Assembly (NCBI GenBank): GCA_954871525.1
Contig: OX940865.1
Coordinates: forward strand, 5,146,001-5,210,000
Length of the DNA stretch: 64,000 bases
Direction: 5' to 3'
From: Parietaria judaica
Taxonomy: Eukaryota; Streptophyta; Magnoliopsida; Rosales; Urticaceae
The notes beneath the pieces were generated by a model. That model ran no database searches, was not told the DNA's origin, and saw only the letters and a program-made list of their open reading frames with translations. Every line of letters starts with the position of its first letter. Positions within the stretch are counted from its first letter, which is position 1. The translations under genes and the position numbers were made by a program. Shown here one piece after another: positions 36,500 to 49,100 of the stretch.

Positions 36500-37104
36500 G
36501 GGCTTTGCTACGAAATAGAAAGAAAAGAAGACCCAACCCAACTAATTTAACTGACGAAAACAGAAAGAGCATTTGCCAATTGCCACCCTCCAATTTTCGA
36601 TTTTACCAGGACTGCCCCCCTCAACTTATTTCTTGACACTAATGACCAGAGGTGTCAAAATTTTATATGTGCTTCTATAATTTTTTTTAATTAAACAATT
36701 TTATCTTCATCAATGAATTTCAAAATTCGCCAATCCATGTTAATATTTCTTTGATTTTAATTTTAGTTTCATAATAAAGTAATCAATTAAAACATTTAGC
36801 GATTTCATGTACATTATATCTTAATTCACTAATTTTTTTATTCATTAATTAATTTAAAAATCACTTATTCGAATATCGAGAAAACAAAACAAATTACAGA
36901 TACTATTGTTCGTTAAAAGCATACAATGTTTTACCAAAATTCTTGTTGTTGGTGATTTTTGTCTTAGGAAAAGTTGACCTCCAACAGCTCAAAAGCCTCC
37001 ATTGTCGCTGCTGCAATGGGTTGGACACTTGAACTCATGCTTGATCCATGTACATAAACATACGACGATTGGACACTTCAACTCATGCTTGATCCATGTA
37101 CATA
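36500..37104. other. Intergenic AT-rich sequence
   Basis: No gene recognised. A ~50-bp segment (GGACACTT-AACTCATGC to CATACGACGATT) occurs twice in tandem near 37020-37120. Confidence 0.4.
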
Positions 37105-37684
37105 GACATACGACGATTAATCATACGAATAATGAAAATTCTTAATTTATTGATCTGCTGACTTAAAAAAAAAAGTTGTTATCGCGAAAGAGTTCGCCTT
37201 ACTCTTGAAGAAAATCGTTTTTTTGTTCGTTGCTTCTACCATAAGAAACCTGAAAGATAAAGAATCAGGGTCTGTTGCGTATGTGTTCCACGTCTTCCCG
37301 CGTCCTTTCTTTGGATCCAAGTAACCCTCGGTCCAAGAAAACCAAGGCTGGGCTTGTTATCGAATATAATTTTACATCTGGTGGAAAAGTCGGGCTTTGG
37401 TTGCCCGCACCCATTCCATATCTGCAAGTTACCTTCGTCCAAGAAAAACCAAGGATGGACATACCCGCCCGTGGCCTGCCATTCCCTTACGGTGACCTGT
37501 AATACGATTTTATGTCGCATAGCAAAATTTATAACAAAAATCTGAGAGAAGAAAAAAAAAACATAAACTATTACTTACAATGATATGATAATCCATCCAT
37601 GCGTTAATTTGGCTTAAAGCAATCAAAGTTGTGATGTGATTTCTTGTTTTAAAAACAAACATCAAATACTAGACTTACACAAAC
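37105..37684. repeat. Duplicated block, copy B, left part
   Basis: Matches copy C from about 55850 (ACATAGACAT-CGACGATTAATCAT onward). It is cut at 37684 by the Tat retrotransposon and resumes at 51372. Further parts are 51372-51546, 53078-53669 and 55011-55135. Confidence 0.75.
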
Positions 37685-38366
37685 TGTAGAGGGCGATTTT
37701 TACCGCCGTGCAGTCACAAAAATAATCGAAATAACACAAATAATTATGAATAATACGAATATCCTTGATTTATTATGATTCCGAGAGGACCCGGTTTCTT
37801 CCGTTTAATAGCTCGGACAATCGAAGATTACACACTTTAACCCTTGGGAAATCGAGAATACTATGAATAAGCAAACTCGAAGACTCAAGGATTATTCTCT
37901 CAAAACTCACGATATAATGGATACTGAATAAAATTATGCTGAGTCTACATTCGTATTTATAGGTTTGAAGGTCTTCTAGATTGTTCCTTAAATCTTGCTA
38001 GGGTTTCCTTCTGTTTCGCTATGATTGTTGTTGACCTTCCTTGTTTGCGTTGGATATCCCACGAAATCCTCAACTGAATGAGCCAATCTTTCCTCCTTTC
38101 TCGCGATCTCGAGTGAGTTCCTCTTTTAATTCGATTAGGCTTTCCCGAAGAGCTTTCTCTCGATGAACTTCTCTTGTCGCGATGAGGTCTTGGGCCGGCT
38201 TTATCAGATGATGACTTCTTGTGGGCCTCGCTTGCTGGGCCTTACTTCTTCTATTCTTTTATGGGTTTGGATTCTTTAAGCGATCCTCCTCTCGTTTTAT
38301 GTCGTTTATTTCACAAACGACAAAGGGTAGTGTTAGGGAAAGATTTGACAAAATCTGACCTTAACA
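37685..38366 (-). repeat. 3' LTR of the Tat element
   Basis: 682 bp. On the minus strand it starts TGTTAAGGTCAG and ends CCCTCTACA. Its first ~135 bp match 51237-51371. Confidence 0.85.
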
Positions 38367-38792
38367 GTTAGTCCCCTATTTTATCGAGTGTGAAACAGTT
38401 GATAAAATAAACCAAGACTAATCCCCGATAAGGTTTTCTTCGATGAGGTTTTCTTCGATGAAGTCTTTTTCGATGAAGTCTTTCTCGATGAAGTTTTGTT
38501 CTCGAAGGGGTAGGTCTTCGAAGAGGTTGTGTCCTTCGGGGACTCTTCCACTTCTTGCATGCCCACTCATGGCTTCGAGTTCCCATGTAATGCTGATTGG
38601 GCGCGACTCTCCAGGCTGTCAGATCTCAGAAGTCGATGTCAATCATTTCGCATTAAATGTGGGGTTTTCTCGTACTCGAGTGCTTTCGGGTTTCGCAACG
38701 ACTCTTTCGATCTTTACCGTTGGATGATTCTTCTCGCTTCGATCCTGGACCGTCGGATCTAAATGTGCCTCTCCAGCTTCGTCAGTTTCGTT

Positions 38793-38799
38793 CTATAAA
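38793..38799 (+). promoter_or_regulatory. TATA box upstream of the antisense ORF
   Basis: TTCTATAAATTC lies about 140 bp before the ATG at 38940, on the strand opposite to gag-pol. It is outside the LTR and could drive antisense transcription. Confidence 0.5.
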
Positions 38800-40567
38800 T
38801 TCAAAAACTCGAACTTCAAACCAAAACTTTATCTCAGTCGTCTTCCCCAAACTCTCTCTGCAAACTCTTTTTCCTGAAACTCCTTTCTTCAAAACACAGT
38901 CCTTTACCCTTTTCTGTTCATCTCTCCTTCCGATCAAGAATGTCGAAACCGGGAAAGATTTTCAAGACTCGGTCGCCGAAGTCCATAATGACTGAGAGGC
39001 ATCTGGAGGACCTGAGGAAGCATTATGTGGACTCCAATCCCTGCTACCTGCGTCTTCCTCAGTCCGGCGAGCTTTCCGATGAACCCCCGGAAGGGTACAT
39101 CGCTCTTTATGAGCACTTCTTCCGGTCGGTGGAACTGCACCTTCCACTGCCTCACCTCGTCGTGTGCTTCCTCCATGCGTATAAGATGCCGATCAGTCAG
39201 GTCAGCCCTAACGCGCTTCGCCTTCTCATCTGCACCATGGCGATCGCCCTTGAGCAGAAAGTGGTTCTGACCTTGGAGGACTTGATGCGGCTTTTCAAGT
39301 GGTCGAAGAATTCGAAGAATCTGGGCCGGTTCTTCCTCTCTCCCGCCACGCGTGTCCATGTCATCACCAACACGCCGAACAACGAGTCCGGGTGGGAGAA
39401 TAGGTACTTCTTCGCGCATTTCGACCGCCACACCCTTAGGCCGCATTGGGATGCGCTTCCCACCAAGTGGGTCGGCGAGAAAGAAGTGCCGAGGTTCAGG
39501 CCCGTCGCAAATAAATAAGACGACGAGCGCTTCGCTGGGGTCGTTCGGGCTCTACTGGAAAATCCTCGTCGGAATTGGACGACGGACTTCTTCAGTACCC
39601 GTGTCAAGGAGTCGGGACTTTATCAACTCTGCCACATCGTGGGTAAACCACCGGCATCTTTGTGGCTGGTGGGGTTCCACCTCGAAGAGGTGAAAGATGG
39701 CCCTTCGTCCCCTGTTGTTCGGCGATCTCCTAAGCCGAAGAAAAGAGCTCAAAAACCCACTCGTGGATCCTCGGAACCACGACAATGTCAAGGCCAAGAT
39801 CCAGGACAAGGCGAAGATCCAGGACAAGGAGGTGGGTCTTCCGGTCCTCATCGGGATCTATCGAAAGCAGGTTTCTTGGGCGTCGGCCCTCGGACCGGTG
39901 CTGACAGGTTCGTTTCGAGCGATAAGCCTCTTCCTCCGAAGAGCAGCTCGGAGAGGCGAACAAAACACAAGCACGACGCGGGTGCTTCTCGTTCTTCGGG
40001 GGAGTCAACTTCTTCGGGGGCGACTCGCCCTCGAGACGCGCCTCGTCCTTCGGAGAGCCGTCGCGAAACCGAGCCTCAAACTTCTTTGCGGGCACCTCCT
40101 CGCGAGAAAATTGTCCTGAAGAGAAAAACTGCCGAAGAGGCACCTGACGCTCCTCCCCCGAAGAAGAACAAGGTTTCCAACCCACCTAAGGAGACCGATG
40201 CGATTCCTCCTGCTTCGGAGACTGTCACCGTCGCTTCTCGTGAGGGGGCCGCTCTCGCCGGGACGACCGTGTCGACCGTCCTTGCTTCAACTCCCCCGAC
40301 CGAGGCCAGCAAAACCGTCGATGGGGCTCGGGGAACTCCTCGTCCTTCTCCCTCTTCTCGGGAGCGGTTTCGCTTTGATGACGACTTCATCGATTTGGTG
40401 TCGTCACTAGACCTCTCGGCCTCCGAGGTATCATCTGATTTTCCTTCATCGTCTTCCTTGCTTTTGCAGACTTCTGGTACCTAATATACACGTATACATA
40501 TTTTCTTTGCCATTTCAGACTCCGGCTTGTGCCGACGTGCCTCCTTGCTTGGAGGTTTCTTCTTTAG

Positions 40568-40593
40568 CCCCCCCCCCCCCCCCCCCCCCCCCC
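40568..40593 (+). repeat. C26 homopolymer
   Basis: Twenty-six consecutive C bases inside the antisense ORF. The frame before and after it differs by one base, so slippage or a sequencing error is likely. Confidence 0.85.
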
Positions 40594-41576
40594 GCGTATT
40601 GCCGTGGAGGGATTTTCGGTCGCCGTCCCCACGGCTGACGAGGAGGGTTCGTTACCCGAAGAGGCGCTCGATACCGCCGACGCGCTCCCCGTCCTGGAGC
40701 CTGTCGGACTGCCCGGCGCTTCGGAAGGGGCTCCTCTACCTTCCGAAGAGGTTTTGGTCGAGGGCCACCTCGAGGGAGAGGATGGCCTTCTTGCGGACGT
40801 CACTCCTCTCGATGTTTCTACTCTTCCTGAAGTGCCTCGACCGGAGGGCTCTTCGGAGCCGACCGACGATGCCGGTGCTTCTGGGGCCAACGCCTCCTCG
40901 TCCGACGATGCCGGGATTTCTCTTTCTCCATTGCCGAAGTTTCTTCCCGACTCTGGACCAGGAGGCTTTTCCCTTCCTCCTTCGGAGCGATTTCCAGTGG
41001 TCCCTACCTCGGACTCCTCGCCGGAAGAGTGGAAAAGATACTCTCTCCGGGTCCTTCGGGACCTGTTTTGGCCCGAGCCTTCCCGGACTAACGGCTTGTC
41101 TCTGAGCGATATAAGGGGCTATGGCCGGGCTGCCGCTACGCTTTTCCAAGCCCTCGCTCGCTTCAACACCGTTATTCTCGAAGAGAACATGAGCGCGGGC
41201 GAGAGCGCTCAGGAGCTAAACGACCTCCGAGCCAAGCTTGCCGACACCGAATCGCACCTCGGGGTTTCCGTCCTTGGGGAGTGAAAATATCGGGAAGCGG
41301 CCGAGCGGACTTCCGATGAACTGGAGGTCGCGAGGGCCAAATTGGCGGAAGAGGCTTCGCTTCGCCAGGCTCAGGAGAGGGAGCTTGCCGAGTGCAAGGC
41401 TAAAGCCGAGGCAGAGGTTGAAGCGCTAAAGGCCGAGCTGGATGGGGAGCATAGACGTCACTCCCTGATAGTGCAAAGCTACGAGAAGCATCTCGAAGCG
41501 AAGAAGTGGCGGCTGGCCAAGATCAGCGAGGCGGTGGGCGTTCCTGTCGAGCAGGAGAGCCGACTCGCCTCTCGAG

Positions 41577-44313
41577 TGTTGGACATATGTGTCCTTAAAC
41601 AAGATATTTTATCCCTTTGTAAAAGATTATGACAAGTCGTTGAATAAAGATGATGCTTATTATGATAATCTTATTATAGTTTCTGGTAGAGTAAAATAGA
41701 ATGTTTGATTCCTTAGTTCATAAAGGATGCAATTATGTTATTATTATCACAACAGAGTCAATGTGAGGAAGAATTAATAATCATAATAAATGAACTTAAA
41801 ATGTCCGTGACCTGATCAACTGGGTGGGAGCCCATTAATCGTATAAGGTCATTAATGTGACTAAGTGATGATCCTATTCTGGATTTTGTGTGTGTCACAC
41901 TCACTAGAAGTGCATTAAGTATGAAGTGTCTTCATACTGGACTGGACCTGACTTAAACTCCGGAAGTCATCATATAAGACCGTCACTGATAACTTGGAGT
42001 TGAGTCACTAGTAGATGATCAAATGGATATTCGATCTAAGTCCTGAGTGATCTTGAGTCCAAGCTGCTGACTTGATTGTTCTTTGATTTAACCGTTAAAG
42101 AACACGAAATATTACAGCTGTTCCCAACACTATTATTTTGGGAACATGAGAGTCATCAGTAAGGGTAGCTTGGTCATAGACATGGGCATCACACAGCTCT
42201 CCTTAGAGTGATGATGATTCCCTTGATTGTCGGTGGTGAGAAGTGAGAGGTACCCATGCGCAACTTATGAATCGAAACCATAAGTGGGTTACTCATGATA
42301 TTGCTGACTGAGTCAAGGAAGTAAATACAATGAGGGGCATAACGGTAAAAACCGCCTGCACATTTATGAATCATCAAGTGAAAGATCAATAACCCGAATT
42401 TGATTGTATCAATGGACACCCTGCTATTATAAAGGGAATAATATATACCGTATCACTAAAGAGTGCAGCCTCGGGTCTATAGTGGAATCACTTCGAGGTT
42501 TGACGAACAACTAGCAGTTCGTTGGAGCTTAAGTGATACGGGTCCATGGTCCCCAGGATAGCTCCGTAACGGATGATGCGTACGTGATTAAAATACATTC
42601 TGGATAATGTTTAATCATTTGGCTTGACTTATAAAACTGAAAGGTCTGTGTCAGACATCAGATAGTTTTATCGTAGGCGTGGCAAAAGTATCATATTTTG
42701 GTACACGAAATTAACTGAATAAAAAGAAAGTTAGAATTTAGATTTTCTATCAGCACCATGTTGTTGGAAATTAAATTCTAAGCAACTTTGCTTTTTGAAC
42801 CAAGTCATTTCGACTTACGGTTTGTGATTTATGGATTTTCTAAGTTTATGATTGGTTCGATAAACTTTGAAATTAAATCACATGTCACGAATTTAAATGA
42901 TGGTGTGGCACCATGACATTTTTATGTGTGATATTGAGATCAGGATTTATTAATATAATTTAATTATTTGGATTTAATTATTAATATCTTATTAATAATT
43001 AATTAATAATTAATGGATTTATATTAATAAATGAATATATATATGTATATATATATTAATATGTGTAAATTCGAATTAGGGTTTGTTGTATAAAACCCTA
43101 GGTAAATTCGAATGGCTTGATTTAGTATTTCCATATTTGCGGCATAAGTACCAAATGTTTTGGTATTTTGGCAAATCCCTAAAATCAATATTATCCATTG
43201 GATCGGTTATGATTTAGTATCAACCGTTGGATTAGGATATTGATGAATTCGAAATTAATAACTTGGTGACCAAGTTTTATTTTTCGAAATTGATTAATCA
43301 ATTATATCCGTTGGATCGGTCTAAGATTTAATCTATACCGTCGGATTAAGAATTGATTAATTATATATATATATGTATATATATTCGAATTATGAATATG
43401 GATAAATTCGAAAAATTGTTTAATAAATTAATTTATCCTAAACTTATTTGATCCATTAGATCGGTTAAGGAATCATCTCAACCGTTGGATTGAGATAATA
43501 AGAATTCGAATTTTATATATATATATATAATATAATTCGAATTTTATGATATAAGAAGATAAGATTGGATTTTTGATTTATCTAAATCTTTCTTATTTAA
43601 TTAAATCCCTAATCAATTATATCCATTGGATTTAGATGAGATTAAATCTGGACCATTGGATTGAGATAATTAATTATATTTAATTAATGAAATTCGAATT
43701 TAGGGAGGGAATATCTCCAAATCGGTTACAGTCTTGAGCCTATAAATAGGGAGCTCATTCTACACATTTTTCACACCTTTCCCCAGAGAAAAATTCGAAC
43801 TCTCCCTCTCCTTCAGGGTCTGCGAATTTTCTCTCTGATCTCTTCTTCTGGTTCGGCTTAGGAGACTATTTCTCCGGAAGCTTAAAAAGAACCATCAGTT
43901 AAAGTTTTGCGACGGAGTCCTGCCGGCGAAGCCTACGCTTCGGTACGAGGATTCCAGGAGAATATCCCGGAAGATCACGGGAGATTCCCTCAGCAACGGC
44001 GGAGCCCTGCCCAACTCAGAGTGCGCAGCCGAAATCGCCAAACGAGGTACGGCCTTATGCATTGGGTTAATAAATGCAAACATTTAATGCTTTCTATTTA
44101 TTTCCTATTATGACTAGTTTATTAATATTGAGTTATGAATATTAAATTACATAATATTTATCAGATCTTGGAATATGGTTATTATCCGATATTCGGACCG
44201 TTGTTTGGATAACAAGTTTTCTGCTTTAAAATAATTTTTTTTAAATGTTACCCTGACGGTTCGGAAGTATAAATCGTGATAATTATACGGAATCCGAGAC
44301 GTGATTTCCAACA
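41577..44313 (+). mobile_element. Solo LTR (2.7 kb) inserted in the antisense ORF
   Basis: It starts TGTTGGACATATG and ends GATTTCCAACA, with a TGTTGG/CCAACA inverted repeat common in Ty1/copia LTRs. The 5-bp duplication TCGAG is perfect (41572-41576 and 44314-44318). A TATA box is visible in CCTATAAATAGGGAGC near 43740. Leaving out LTR plus one duplication restores the coiled-coil frame exactly. Strand is taken from the TATA box. The length is large for a solo LTR, but no internal coding domain was seen. Confidence 0.8.
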
Positions 44314-44981
44314 TCGAGTGGCCTCGTGCCTGAAACGCCTCGGAAAAGAACTCGAGGTATCGCAGATGGAGGCGAAATCTGAGCGCGAAGCACGCCTACA
44401 CCTCTTCGAGAGGGCCCAATCTGAGCGCGCCTCGGCGAGGTATACGGCTTTGGAGGAGTCTATTAATTTCCATCGCCGCTCCGCCGCGTATGGGGCCAAC
44501 GCTCGCCTTCTTGAGAAAGCTCCTCCCACGGAGGAAGAGAACGAAGCTAAGGCCCGTGAGCTGGACGACAGAGCTCTCCTCGATCCTGGTTCTCCTCCGC
44601 TTACTCCTGGTGCTCCTTCTTCTGCTGGTATCGATTGGGCGACTCGCTTCGTAGGTGGGGATACCTCTTCGGCTTCCGATGGCCTAGATGAGTACGGGAC
44701 CAACGTGGGGTCGTCACTTCTACCAACGGAGCGGTTACCACCGAAGCGGTCGCCTCTACCATCGAAGCGGTTACCAACGAAGCGGTAGGGGGGGAGGAAG
44801 GTTCTTAGGCCTTTTCTTATAGCTTTCCTATGTACATTTATTTACATTGTCCTTCCTTTGTAACTCCTTTGATGGATTTTATCAATGAAGAAAACTTTCT
44901 TTTGCTTTAACTTGTTGTTTCTGCGCTTGTTGCTTCTTTTGCGTTCCTGTCATTACTTCCTGGCTAAACTTCTTTCCTCAG

Positions 44982-45299
44982 GGTGACGAATTCTTCTATA
45001 CCTCGGAACCGCTGTTTTACTACGAGGATGTGCCAGCTTCTTTCCTTGTGATCGACGAAGAACATCCCGCCATACTCGAGGAGTTTGTCCAAGACATGAT
45101 AAGGCGCGCGGCTGCCACTCTTTCCGGAGTCGCGGACGACGAGACTCCTCTTAGTCCTTCTTCGGCCTATGTGCTCGAATTTATGATGCTGAGGCCCATA
45201 AATTATGCCGCCGTAGAAGATCTTCTTCGGGACGTCCTCTCCGAGAATGGGGAGTTCGTCATAGAACAAATTGCCGATAGGGTTGTTCGGGAGGATTGA
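44982..45299 (+). CDS. Second small antisense ORF of the Tat element
   Basis: A frame of about 105 codons follows a possible splice acceptor (TTTCCTCAG at 44973-44981) and ends with TGA at 45297-45299. It begins GDEFFYTSEPLFYYEDVP and is acidic and probably helical, with segments such as EEFVQDMIRRAAATLSG and VEDLLRDVLSENGEFV. No ATG lies near its start, so it may be a 3' exon of the antisense ORF. The family is not recognised. Confidence 0.45.
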   Translation, partial: GDEFFYTSEPLFYYEDVPASFLVIDEEHPAILEEFVQDMIRRAAATLSGVADDETPLSPSSAYVLEFMMLRPINYAAVEDLLRDVLSENGEFVIEQIADRVVRED

Positions 45300-45440
45300 C
45301 CTTCCCCTGCTGTATCTCGATGGATTTGTACATGTATTGCGTTTGTAAAGAAGTTTTATTAATAAAATCTATGACTTTCTTTTGTATGCTATCAATGGAG
45401 TATGGGAGTATGTGTACTCCGTTTTTTTTTTTTTTTTTTT

Positions 45441-45889
45441 TTGGCGATGAGCTTGTCGGTATGCACCGGGCTCTGTCGCGATGAAGTGCTTGGCACTGAT
45501 TCGTTGGCGATGAGCTTGTCGGTGTGCACCGGGCTCTGTCGCGATGAAGTGCTTGGCACTGATTCGCTGGCGATGAGCTTGTCGGTATGCACCGGGCTCT
45601 GTCGCGATGAAGTGCTTGGCACTGATTCGTTGGCGATGAGCTTGTCGGTGTGCACTGGGCTCTGTCGCGATGAAGTGCTTGGCACTGATTCGCTGGCGAT
45701 GAGCTTGTCGGTATGCACCGGGCTCTGTCGCGATGAAGTGCTTGGCACTGATTCGCTATGTTTTCTATTCTTGGCCCATTTGCCGTAGTAGTATTTTTGC
45801 TTGGCCCATTTGCCGTAGTAGTTTTGTAGTATTCTGCGATGAGCTTGTCGGTATGCACCGGGCTCTGTCGCGATGAAGTGCTTGGCACT
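45441..45889. repeat. 63-bp tandem repeat between antisense ORFs and integrase
   Basis: Five units begin at 45441, 45504, 45567, 45630 and 45693, each with GGCGATGAGCTTGTCGG and GATGAAGTGCTTGGCACTG. A further, separated copy is at about 45837-45889. The unit is a multiple of three, so frames stay open through it. A T20-type tract precedes it. Confidence 0.92.
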
Positions 45890-46183
45890 GACTCTTTTAT
45901 GAGTATGTGTTTTGCGATACGTGTTTATTTGAATCAGCGATAGAATATTGTCTTAAGAGACGAGCCTCGTTAAACCCTTCGAGTCCCCCAATGGGTGCGG
46001 CTCGCGAGGGAAGAGTACTCCATGTTGTATTGAATAAAGCCGGAGCCAATCGTGCGGATCCCGAACAAGTAGGGTCGGGAGTCCCCTGTTGATAAACTTA
46101 AAATAAAATAGTAAACTTAAGAAAATATAAAAAAAACTGTTAATAAATGGCAGAAGGTAAGAAAAATGCGCCGATGAAGTTCT

Positions 46184-49100
46184 TTATTGGTAGAATTTCT
46201 TCAAGTGCTTGACGTTCCACCTTCTTATGACCTTGACCCCATCGGTGTTCTTGAGCTCGTACACCCCTGGCTTGACGATGTGGGTCACCGTATACGGGCC
46301 TTCCCAGCTTTCCCCTAGCTTTCCCGCGTTAAGTTCGGCTGTGTTTTGGAAAACCTTCCCGAGGACCAGTTCTCCGACTCGGAACCTTCTCTGTCGCACC
46401 TTTTTATTGTAGAACCTTGCGATGGTGTTCTGGTAATTTGCTATATGAACTCTAGCTCGCTCCCGTCTTTCGTCGATGTGATCGAGTTGATGAAGCAGGT
46501 CCTGGTTGTTGTCTTCTTTGTGGTTTGGTGCCCAGGATCGCCGGAAACTGGGTACTCCTACTTCCGCCGGGATTACCGCTTCCACTCCAAATGCTAAAGC
46601 AAAAGGAGTTTCTCCGGTGGCTGAGTGTGGCGTTGTCCGATAAGCCCAAAGTACTCACGGGAGCTCATCTGCCCACAGTCCTTTCTTCTTGTCGAGCCGC
46701 TTCTTGAGGTTGTCGGTGATCGTTCGGTTGATTGCTTCGGCGTTCCCGTTTCCCTGAGAATATCTTGGCGTCGAAGTGTTCAACTTTATTTTCCATCGTG
46801 CGCAGAAATCCTTGAACTTCTTCGAGATGAATTGGGACCCGTTGTCTGCGATGATCTCCCTGGGGAGTCCGAAGCGAGTGATTACGTTCTTCCAAACATA
46901 ACTCTCGACATCGGAATCCTTAATATTGGCGTAGGCTTCGGCTTCGGTCCATTTGGTGAAGAAGTCCGTGACCACCAGCATGAACCTCTTCTGTCTTGCT
47001 CCGATTGGCATAGGACCGACGATGTCCATAGACCACTTCATGAAGGGGTAGGGTACCGATACTACCGATATCTCTTCGGCCGGGAAGTTGATTGATGGGG
47101 CGTGTCGCTGGCATTTCTCGCATTTCCTAGCGTGGTTGATGCAGTCCGCTCGCATTGTTTCCCAGAAGAAACCTTGTAGCTTGGCTTTCCTCAATATGTT
47201 GCGTCCGCCTGAGTGGTTACCGCACTCTCCGCTGTGGATTTCTTGCATGACGTAGTTCGCCTCGTCTTTGCCTAAACAACGTAGGTAGGGGCCCACGAGG
47301 CTTTTGAAGTAAAGTCGTCGGTCTATGATTGTGTACCGAGAGCTCTTAGTCTTTATTTTCCGCGCCTCTTCTCGATCTTCGGGCAGCTTTCCCTCGACCA
47401 GATATGCTCGGATGGGGGTCCGCCAATCTTCGTCTCCAGTCTCCTTTACAATTCCTGGTTCTTCGTCCTCGCCCTCTTCTTCTTTCATCAGCTGAGTTTC
47501 TCCGTTGCCTTCCTCCAAGACGTCGTCGTTGTCTCGAGTGAGTTCGTCCCCGTTGGTTAATCCTTCTTCGCTTATCTTCAGCTTCTTCTTATCGGGCCCT
47601 TCGCTTCTCTTGATGCTAGGCGTCTGTAGCGTCTCCACCGTGATCGACCGGAGCTCTCCTACCTGGGTGGTCGACCCCAGGCTCGCCAGAGCGTCTGCAT
47701 GGTTGTTGTCTCCTCTGGACACCTGTGTTAAAGTGAAGAAATCGAACTTCTTCTCGAGAGACCTGACAACCCCAGCGTAGGCCTCCATCCTCTCGTCGTT
47801 CGTTTCGTACTCTCCACTAACTTGCTTTACGACTAGCTGAAAATCCGAAAAGGCATTCAAGCTCTTTACTCCGATGGCCGTGGCTGATTGCATCCCGACA
47901 ATGAGCGCCTCATATTCCGCTTCGTTGTTAGTGGAACGATAGGCGAGGCGGCAGGCCTTCTCGATCAGTTCTCCCATCGGAGAGATGAGCCGGATCCCAA
48001 TTCCCGACCCCATCGAAGTCGCTGATCCGTCGACGCAGAGTCTCCAAGTACCCGCCTCGTCGCTCAGCTCCACGGGCTCCTTGGGCAGTCCGATGAGGAA
48101 GTCGGCTAGTACTTGCGACTTCAAGCTTGTCCGCAACTGGTATTCGATGTCGTATGCTCCTAGCTTTATGTTCCACTTCGTGATTCTGCCGGATTGATTC
48201 GGGCTTTGAATGATGGAGCGAATCGGCCTGTCCGTCATAACGATGATCGTGTGGGCTTGGAAGTGGAATCGTAGTCTCTCCGATGCGTCGTATACGGCCA
48301 GCGCTAGCTTCTCGATGGTGGGGTATCTTGTTTCAGCGTCGAGGAGCTTCCTGCTGATGTACGAGACTGGCTTTTGCTCCCCTTTCTCCTCTCGAACTAG
48401 CACCTGGCTTATCGCCTGATCGGACACGGTGATGTACAGGTAGAGCGGCTCTCCGGGTTCTGGCTTCGTCATAACGGGCGGCGACGACAGATAGGCCTTC
48501 AGCGCGTGGAAAGCTTCTTCGCACTTGTCGGTCCATTCGAACTTCCTGTTTTTCCTCAATAGCTCGTAGAATAGAAGAGTCCGGTCTGCTTGTCGCGAAA
48601 TGAACCGCCTCAGCGCGTTGATCCTCCCTGTCAGCTTCTGTACCTCTCGTCGGTTTCTTGGCGATGGCATGCTCTGAATGGCTTCGACCTGCTCGGGGTT
48701 GGCTTCGATTCCTCGTCGTGTGACCATCTGACCTAAGAATTTCCCGGATGAGACGCCGAAAGTGCACTTAGTGGGGTTCAACTTCATCTGGTGTTTGTTG
48801 AGGACGCCGAAGCATTCCTCCAAGTGCTCCACGTGCATCGCCGCTTTTAGGGATTTGACGACCATGTCATCGATGTATACCTCCACGCTTTTCCCGATCT
48901 GTTCCTGGAACATCTTCGTCATTAGCCTCTGGTAGGTCGCCCCGGCATTTTTCAACCCGAAAGGCATAACCTTATAGCAATAGGTTCCTCTTTCGCTGAT
49001 GAAGGCTGTCTTCTCCTCGTCGTCTGGATGCATTCGGATCTGGTGGTAGCCTGAGTAGGCATCCATGAAGCTTAGGAGCTCGTACCCGTAAGTGGCTTCG

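Larger units (their letters stand above)
38940..44788 (+). pseudogene. Antisense ORF of the Tat element (Transposase_28-type domain and coiled coil)
   Basis: The frame starts at ATG 38940. The first ~190 residues resemble the plant 'putative gypsy type transposon' domain (PF04195): HLPLPHLVVCFLHAYKMPIS, VSPNALRLLI, RYFFAHFDRH. A low-complexity Ser/Pro/Lys region with basic KRKTAEE and PPKKNK patches follows. An intron is likely at 40428-40518 (GAG|GTATCA to TTTCAG|ACT). The C-terminal part is a long coiled coil rich in Ala, Glu and Lys. Lesions are a TAA at 39516-39518, a C26 tract (40568-40593) that shifts frame, a TGA at 41282-41284, and the solo LTR at 41577-44313. The coiled coil continues in the same frame after the LTR to a stop at 44788. 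The original function is unknown; it is not a proven transposase. Confidence 0.7.

Noticed and set aside
38940..45299. Idea that the plus-strand ORFs are an independent host gene
   Set aside because: They lie between the integrase end and the 3' LTR of one element and resemble a known plant transposon-associated domain, so they belong to the retrotransposon.
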